Assembly (NCBI GenBank): GCA_035494015.1 | Contig: DATJHJ010000059.1 | Span: forward strand, 1 to 64,000 | Source of the DNA: CADCTB01 sp035494015 | Lineage (GTDB): Bacteria > Actinomycetota > Acidimicrobiia > Acidimicrobiales > AC-14 | Length of the DNA stretch: 64,000 nt | Direction of reading: 5' to 3' | In this document: piece after piece, positions 59,183 through 64,000 of the stretch | How positions within the stretch are numbered: the first letter of the stretch is position 1 | How the letters are laid out: each line of letters begins with the position of its first letter | Translations under genes and position numbers: made by a program | The notes under the pieces: model-generated | The model's database searches: none | Told to the model about the DNA's origin: nothing | The model's input: the letters and a program-made list of their open reading frames with translations, nothing else

Positions 59183-61102
59183 TTGAGCCGAACGTCCAAA
59201 GCCCCTTCGCGCACGCCCATGAAGGACATTTGCAAGCTGCCGAGCCTGCGGCAGGGGGAACCGCTCGACGTCACGCCTGATATCCGAGGCTGCGCTCGCC
59301 CCCGCAAGTCCCGGATGTTCGTGGCCATGCTGGCGGCAATCGGCGCGTCAGTGGTGGGCTGCCCCGCGGCGATGGCCCAGACCTCACCAGCCATCACCAG
59401 CCCAGCACCGCCCGTCGGCGTCGTGGGCAACGGGTACATGCACCTGTTCCAAGCCAGCTCGCTCCCGGAGCCCGTTTTCGTGGTGACGGCCGGAAGCCTC
59501 CCTCCCGGCATCTCGCTCACGCCCCAAGGCTTCCTCACGGGTGCACCGTCCAGCGCCGGCGCCTTCGGGCCCACCACGGTCTGCGGGGTGGACGATCCCG
59601 CTCCACCCGCCTGCCAGACCTTCACCATCACGGTCGGGAAGCGCTCTCCCGCCATCCTCGCCGCACCCTCGACCGGAGGGGTCGTGGGCACGCCGGTGCG
59701 GGAGACGGCCAGCCTGGTGGGTGCGCTGTTGCCCACCGGGACGGTGATGTTCCGGCTGTTCAGCGACCAGGCGTGCACCGTCGAGGTGGTCAGGTCCACG
59801 AACGTAGTGAGCGCCAGTGGGTCGGCCACCTCGACCGACTACACGCCGACGGCAGCGGGCACGTACCGGTGGACGACGAGCTATAGCGGCGACGCCAATA
59901 ACGCGGCGACGTCCACACCGTGCGACCCGAACAACGCAGTCGCCATCACCGCCGCGTCCTCCGGCACGACTGGGACGCCGACGACGACAGTGGCGTCGCG
60001 GAGCGGCTTGTACCACGCCCTTCCACCGGCCCGGGTCCTCGACACCCGCGCCACGGCACCCGTCGGCCCCGGTGGCACCCTGACGCAGTTGGTCACAGGC
60101 GTCGGCGGCGTCCCCGCCACCGGGGTGTCGGCAGTCGTACTCAATGTCGCCGTGACCGGGCCCACTGCACCGAGCTTTCTGACCATCTACCCGGATGGCA
60201 CGGCCACGCCCGCTACGTCCAGCCTCAACTTCCCCGCCAACCAGACCGTGTCCAATCTCGTGATCGCCAAGGTGGGCGCCGACGGCAAGGTCGCCATCTA
60301 CAACGGCGCTGGCTCCGTCCACGTGATCGTGGACGTGAGCGGCTGGTTCGGCTCAGACTCTGCGACGTCCGGAGGAGGCAGCTACAACGCCCTCCAGTCC
60401 GCGCGGGTCCTTGACACCCGCTACGCCGCTCCCGTGAGCGCCGGCAGCACGATTACACCGACGGTCACCGGTGTCGGTGGCGTCCCGGCCACGGGCGTGG
60501 CAGCGGTCGCCCTCAACGTGACGGTCACAACGCCGACGGCGGCGAGCTATCTGACCGTGTACCCGCACGGCGAGGCCATGCCCCTCGCCTCCAGCCTGAA
60601 CTTCACCGCCAACCAGACCGTGTCCAATCTTGTGATCGCCAAGGTCGGCGCTGACGGCAAGGTGGCGATTTACAACGCCTTCGGCTCCACGGACGTGGTC
60701 CTCGACGTGGTCGGGTGGTTCGGCGCAAACGGTGCGGCTACCGGAGGAGGCAGCTACAACGCCCTCCAGCCCGCCCGGGTCCTCGACACCCGGTCCACCG
60801 CTCCCCTCAGCCCCGGCGGCACGATCACCCCCACGGTCACCGGTTTCGCCGGTGTCCCGGCCAGTGGCGTGTCAGCGGTCGCCCTCAACGTGACCGTGAC
60901 CGCGCCGACCTCATGGGGATTCCTGACTGTGTACCCGAACGGGGCAGCGCGTCCGCAGGCCGCGAACGTGAGCTTCGTCGCCGGCCAGACCGTGGGCGAC
61001 ACGGTGCTGGCCAAGGTGGGCGCCGACGGCAAGGTGGCGGTCTACAACGCGGCCGGTTCCGCCCACGTGATCATCGACGTCGTCGGCTGGTATTCGGCGT
61101 GA
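59183..61102 (+). CDS. Large secreted protein with Ig-like domain and three PARVLDTR repeats
   Basis: 639 residues from TTG 59183 (GGGAG upstream). A long N-terminus leads to a hydrophobic segment SRMFVAMLAAIGASVVGCPAAMA (signal-like). Then an Ig-like domain (PAITSPAPPVGVVGNGY, GISLTPQGFLTGAPSSAG), a bacterial Ig-type domain (GTVMFRLFSDQACTV, TAAGTYRWTTSYSGDANN), and three tandem ~124-residue repeats starting YHALPPARVLDTR, YNALQSARVLDTR and YNALQPARVLDTR, each closing with a VIVDVSGWFG-like strand. Repeat units are nearly identical in places, 372 nt apart. Probably a surface adhesin or wall-associated protein. Confidence 0.9.
   Translation: MSRTSKAPSRTPMKDICKLPSLRQGEPLDVTPDIRGCARPRKSRMFVAMLAAIGASVVGCPAAMAQTSPAITSPAPPVGVVGNGYMHLFQASSLPEPVFVVTAGSLPPGISLTPQGFLTGAPSSAGAFGPTTVCGVDDPAPPACQTFTITVGKRSPAILAAPSTGGVVGTPVRETASLVGALLPTGTVMFRLFSDQACTVEVVRSTNVVSASGSATSTDYTPTAAGTYRWTTSYSGDANNAATSTPCDPNNAVAITAASSGTTGTPTTTVASRSGLYHALPPARVLDTRATAPVGPGGTLTQLVTGVGGVPATGVSAVVLNVAVTGPTAPSFLTIYPDGTATPATSSLNFPANQTVSNLVIAKVGADGKVAIYNGAGSVHVIVDVSGWFGSDSATSGGGSYNALQSARVLDTRYAAPVSAGSTITPTVTGVGGVPATGVAAVALNVTVTTPTAASYLTVYPHGEAMPLASSLNFTANQTVSNLVIAKVGADGKVAIYNAFGSTDVVLDVVGWFGANGAATGGGSYNALQPARVLDTRSTAPLSPGGTITPTVTGFAGVPASGVSAVALNVTVTAPTSWGFLTVYPNGAARPQAANVSFVAGQTVGDTVLAKVGADGKVAVYNAAGSAHVIIDVVGWYSA
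60371..61100 (+). repeat. 372-nt tandem repeats inside the Ig-repeat gene
   Basis: The block GGAGGAGGCAGCTACAACGC occurs at 60371 and 60743, exactly 372 nt (124 codons) apart. AACCAGACCGTGTCCAAT recurs with the same spacing (near 60240 and 60612). The third copy is more diverged. Indicates recent tandem duplication. Confidence 0.8.
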
Positions 61103-61150
61103 GGCTTCCTCGCCCGATCAGAATCGCCGCGCCGCGCCGTCTGCATCGAC

Positions 61151-61777
61151 ATGAAGCTCACCGTGCAGACGTTCCTGACCCTCGACGGCGTGATGCAGGC
61201 GCCGGGCGGCCCTGAGGAAGACCCCAGCGACGCGTTCACCCACGGCGGCTGGCAGGCCCCCTTCCCCGACCCGGCTGTCGGCGAGTTCGTCACCGAGCTC
61301 AACAACCACGCCAGCGCGTTCCTGTTCGGTCGCCGGACGTTCGACATCTTCCGCGGCTACTGGCCCGATCAAACGGACCCCGCCAACCCCATTGCCTCGG
61401 CGATCAACTCCCTCCCCAAGTACGTCGTGTCCAACTCGCTCAGCGAGGGCGATGCCACCTGGCGGGGCGAGCACCCCGACAGCGCCCGCCTCGTGACCGG
61501 GGACGTCGTCGCCGCTGTCGAGGCGCTGAAGGACGAACCGGGCGACGAGCTTCAGATTTGGGGAAGCGGCAAACTGCTCGAGACGCTGTTGCAGCACGAG
61601 CTCGTCGACCTGTTCCGCCTGATGACGTTTCCGCTGGTGCTCGGCTCCGGTCGCCGCTTGTTCAACGAGGGCATCCTCCCGGCGACGATGCGTCCTGTCG
61701 ACGTGAAAGTCACCGACCTCGGCATCGTCATCGGCACATACGAGCCCGCCGGCCCGGTCCGCCACGGCCAGATGTAA
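61151..61777 (+). CDS. DHFR/RibD-C family reductase-like protein
   Basis: 208 residues. Pattern of the RibD C-terminal/dihydrofolate-reductase fold: KLTVQTFLTLDGVMQAPGG, ASAFLFGRRTFDIF (FGRxTY/F motif), LPKYVVSNSLSEGDATWRGEH, ELQIWGSGKLLETLLQHELVDLFRLMTFPLVLGSGRRLF. Members reduce flavin-, folate- or other substrates with NADPH; the exact substrate is not known. ATG 61151. Confidence 0.9.
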   Translation: MKLTVQTFLTLDGVMQAPGGPEEDPSDAFTHGGWQAPFPDPAVGEFVTELNNHASAFLFGRRTFDIFRGYWPDQTDPANPIASAINSLPKYVVSNSLSEGDATWRGEHPDSARLVTGDVVAAVEALKDEPGDELQIWGSGKLLETLLQHELVDLFRLMTFPLVLGSGRRLFNEGILPATMRPVDVKVTDLGIVIGTYEPAGPVRHGQM

Positions 61778-62051
61778 CCGGCGCCCGGAAGCGTCACCGC
61801 TCCGGCGTGCGGGCGCGGCGATGCTCGACGTCCCGCCGTCTCTCGTCCTCGGCGTTGGTCTCTGGAGGGCCACGCGCCATAGCTCGGAACGACGGAGACG
61901 CGTTTGAGCTCGGGCCGCCAGAGCCGCGTACGTCGTCGTCGCGACGGCGACACTGGGAGGGACGTTCGGTCAGCTCCTCGCCGGCCTCCGGGTCGTCGAT
62001 GCTGCATCACGGCAACGGGTCGGATGGAGGCAGGCGACGTCGCTCTGGGCG

Positions 62052-62246
62052 ATGGAGGCCGGTCCAGGAATCGTCGTCTCGCTGTGGCTGCGCGATCAAG
62101 GTCGAAAGATCAACGAAGGCATCAAGCAGCGACTGGCGGGGATCGAGCTGCTCGACGAGAACGATGAAGCGTTCGCCGACGACCCTGAGGGACTCGACCA
62201 GCGCAGGGCCGAGCTGTACTACCTCGCGATCGACGAGGCGCGTTAG
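62052..62246 (+). CDS. Short protein, probably an N-terminally damaged membrane-protein remnant
   Basis: 64 residues from ATG 62052 (MEAGPGIVVSLWLRDQGRKINEG..., ending RRAELYYLAIDEAR). The same frame is open upstream to 61908 and encodes a hydrophobic stretch AYVVVVATATLGGTFGQLLAGLRVV followed by SLWA, which looks genuine. No usual start codon exists there, so the gene may have lost its 5' end or begin unusually. No family recognised. Confidence 0.4.
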   Translation: MEAGPGIVVSLWLRDQGRKINEGIKQRLAGIELLDENDEAFADDPEGLDQRRAELYYLAIDEAR

Positions 62247-62267
62247 TGGGTGGCTCTGATCCGCCGA

Positions 62268-62288
62268 GGCCCCGGAGCCGTCGGGGCC
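62268..62288 (+). terminator. 7-bp hairpin after the 62052 ORF
   Basis: GGCCCCG (62268-62274), 7-nt loop, CGGGGCC (62282-62288). Weak terminator candidate between the convergent ORF and the minus-strand gene ending at 62427; no T-tract. Confidence 0.35.
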
Positions 62289-62426
62289 GATGACACACAC
62301 GACTCGGCACGTACTGCACGGTGCCGGACCCCGCCCGGCGGTCCGCTCCTCCTCGGGCTCCAAGGCCCACCACAGCCACCGATGCTCGCCCCGTGTCTGG
62401 CAGTCTCCTCGACGGGCGCCCTCGGG

Positions 62427-63347
62427 CTAATCGAGCCGGCGCCGCAGCCAGTACAGGCCGTCCAGGGTCCGCTCGATGGCCACCACGGCCAGGCCCACGG
62501 GCGGGACGGTCTCGACGAGAAGGATGCCGATCTCGCCGCCACTGTCGAAGTGCCGCTTCGGAAACGCCATGAGGTGGCAGACAAGGGGCGCCGCCACGAG
62601 TGCCCGCCGGTCGAGGAGGTCAGCGTCGCCCTCCAACCGCAGCCCCCAGGCCTCGTCGTCGTCGTCATTGCCTATGGCCACGAAGGCGCGCCAGCAATAG
62701 CCGATCTCGGCCCCGTTGGCGTGAGTGATCACGTGGCGGTGATGTCGGACACGAATGGTGGCCACGGGCGCACTCGACGCCTCCCGGACGACGACGTTGT
62801 GATGCAACACGCCGCCTTCGGAGACGTACGTCCCGAGCGAGTCGCCGTCAGGACTGAAGACGCCGTAGGACGGTCCGCCCGTGGCTCGGTACTGCTCGAC
62901 GAAGAACAACGGTTCGCCATCGTGAACGACGACCCAGCGTTCGTCGACATGGCGCCTCGATTCGCCGGCGAGCAAGGCGTCGAGCTTCGTATGCTCCGGC
63001 GTGTGCAGGACCCTGACGTCGGCCAAGACTTCGCCGCTCGCGTCCCGGTAGGCGAAGTCCGCGCCGAGCGCCGGACGACCGACGAAGAACTCGTCGACTT
63101 CGAGCAGTCTGCACGGGGTCGCATCGGTCGCCGGGTCCTCCGCAGCTGTGGTCTGGGGCGCCAGCTCGGCCACGTCATCGTCGTCCGGCGGGGCCACGGG
63201 TGCCCATGGTGCGGTGTCGGCCTCTGCGGCCAGCCGCTTGGCCGCGTCGCGGAGAGCCCGTCGAGCTCGAGTCACATTGTCCGCCGACACCCCGCCGCGG
63301 TCGCGCTCCATGTGCTGAGTGTGGACCCGGACGGGCTGTGAGCGCAC
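62427..63347 (-). CDS. Hypothetical protein, possibly tubby/LURP-one-like beta-barrel
   Basis: 306 residues. N-terminal helix (SADNVTRARRALRDAAKRLAAEA) and an acidic Pro-rich linker, then a beta-rich domain: LLEVDEFFVGRPALGADFAYRDASGEVLADV, HTKLDALLAGESRRHVDERWVVVHDGEPLFFVEQYRAT, SYGVFSPDGDSLGTYVSEGG, RVRHHRHVITHANGAEIGYCWRAFVAIGN. Repeated strand-turn elements (D-G-E/G-D-S) recall tubby C-terminal or scramblase-like folds, but this is only a structural impression. GTG 63347; starts at internal ATG or GTG (63311) are possible. Confidence 0.55.
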   Translation of the reverse strand: MRSQPVRVHTQHMERDRGGVSADNVTRARRALRDAAKRLAAEADTAPWAPVAPPDDDDVAELAPQTTAAEDPATDATPCRLLEVDEFFVGRPALGADFAYRDASGEVLADVRVLHTPEHTKLDALLAGESRRHVDERWVVVHDGEPLFFVEQYRATGGPSYGVFSPDGDSLGTYVSEGGVLHHNVVVREASSAPVATIRVRHHRHVITHANGAEIGYCWRAFVAIGNDDDDEAWGLRLEGDADLLDRRALVAAPLVCHLMAFPKRHFDSGGEIGILLVETVPPVGLAVVAIERTLDGLYWLRRRLD

Positions 63348-63756
63348 GCGGCCGGTTGCTCAGCCGTGGCAGCGCCTACGGGCCGATGGTCACGAGCGGG
63401 CCCTGGTTGGAGCAAGGGCGCGCTTTCTCACTGACCGAGCCCACTGCTCGTGCTTGCGCAGTAGTTGTCACCTGGCGCGGCGAGGCCGCCCTACTCGGTC
63501 ACCACTCCAACCGCCCAGCCGTGGCTGGAGGTATTGAGCCGGAAGGCCACCGTCGGTCGATACCGCCCGGCGCGGCAGCGGATCTTCGAAGCGCGTGATG
63601 TGGCTGTCCGATCGTTTGGCGCCGCTCGGATGGCGGAACACAGGAACGAGCGCTGTAAGGGGCCGTGATTACGTCAGGGTGACTTTCGAGCGCGATGCCG
63701 GCTCGAGCGACCGACGATAAACGGCGCACTTCCCGGTTACCGGCACTCCGCCGCAC
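63348..63756. other. 409-nt stretch with no convincing gene
   Basis: Short ORFs on both strands show no domain, Shine-Dalgarno or conserved composition. A tail of GTGACTTTCG-type sequence and lower GC near 63600-63720 suggest non-coding DNA. Confidence 0.35.
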
Positions 63757-63997
63757 TCAGTCGCGGGGCAGGCTGCCCTCCTCCACGGCCTCCGCCATGT
63801 CTTCCAGCGAGTCCTGGGGCACGATGCCACCGGCTTCGACGAGGGGAGACACCGTGGTCTCCGGCCCCGGGGGGACGGGAACCATCGGGCGCCGCCTCCT
63901 CGAGCTCCACATCGGAGAGGAGATCGGGCTCGTCCTCGGCCAGGTCCCGCTCGGGCAGCGGGGGGTTCTCGGGCCTGCTCTCGATGAACTCAGGCAT
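63757..63997 (-). pseudogene. Small acidic protein gene with an apparent frameshift
   Basis: ATG 63997 starts MPEFIESRPENPPLPERDL, AEDEPDLLSDVELEEAAP, acidic and protein-like. Soon after, near 63885, the frame becomes Arg/Gly-rich nonsense. A one-base shift continues with PVPPGPETTVSPLVEAGG, IVPQDSLEDMAEAVEEGSLP and a TGA (63757-63759), also acidic. Together this reads as one ~80-residue acidic protein broken by a single base, or two overlapping small genes. The promoter lies outside the window. Confidence 0.5.
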
Positions 63998-64000
63998 GGT

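Overview
This is a 64 kb piece of very GC-rich bacterial chromosome (no rRNA, no CRISPR array, no insertion sequence seen). The gene order tatD - RlpA/Rpf-like - rsmA - ispE ... glmU - prs - rplY - pth - mfd - peptidyl-prolyl isomerase - mazG (0.6-14.4 kb) is the conserved actinobacterial block. The 32-residue AURKAIP1/COX24-like ribosomal protein, the F420-type LLM oxidoreductase, DUF2510/DUF6159, DUF4032 and the long Thr runs in secreted proteins all fit Actinomycetota. The Thr runs and YabN-MazG architecture make class Acidimicrobiia my best guess, as inference only.

Layout. 0-14.4 kb: housekeeping block, interrupted at 3.7-4.8 kb by the tiny ribosomal-protein gene on the other strand, a self-contained HTH/LAGLIDADG-like gene and tRNA-Gln(TTG). 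14.4-16.9 kb: PD-(D/E)XK nuclease, Pro-rich membrane protein, GNAT acetyltransferase, tRNA-Leu(TAA). 17-23.8 kb: an accessory stretch with a coupled membrane-protein/winged-helix pair, a VapBC-type toxin-antitoxin pair, a methylenetetrahydrofolate-reductase-like gene broken by an in-frame TAA, a phosphopantetheinyl transferase and an LLM oxidoreductase. 23.8-34.4 kb: glycogen debranching enzyme, hemolysin-III protein, YVTN lipoprotein, NlpC/P60 hydrolase, fumarase, dienelactone hydrolase and small proteins. 34.4-42.6 kb: secreted intradiol dioxygenase, two-component system, a second VapBC pair (toxin apparently frameshifted), and small conserved proteins (DUF1345, DUF1059, BON, phosphoesterase). 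42.6-51.7 kb: DUF4015 glycosidase-like protein, universal stress protein, MsrA, DUF4032 kinase-like protein, and a complete sugar ABC importer (binding protein, two permeases, ATPase). 51.8-64 kb: NhaA antiporter convergent with a CASTOR/POLLUX-type channel, DODA dioxygenase, cupredoxin, a SDR-VOC-ECF sigma cluster, a large secreted Ig/triple-repeat protein, a DHFR-like protein, and a gene-poor end with small or damaged ORFs.

Regulatory grammar. About twenty genes, on both strands, have a TANNNT box 6-9 nt before the start codon, so they are probably transcribed as leaderless mRNAs. This rule, with Shine-Dalgarno matches and stop/start overlaps, points to several non-standard initiation codons: CTG for the RlpA-like gene, pth, one PIN toxin and perhaps the PD-(D/E)XK gene, and ATC for mfd.

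Most notable: recurrent non-canonical starts, a GlmU that ends before its acetyltransferase active site, a SDR lacking its YxxxK pair, the MTHFR-like gene with a stop just after its catalytic-Glu motif, and an HTH/LAGLIDADG-like gene with a textbook promoter overlapped by a perfect palindrome. I saw no clear unknown multi-gene defence or biosynthetic system.
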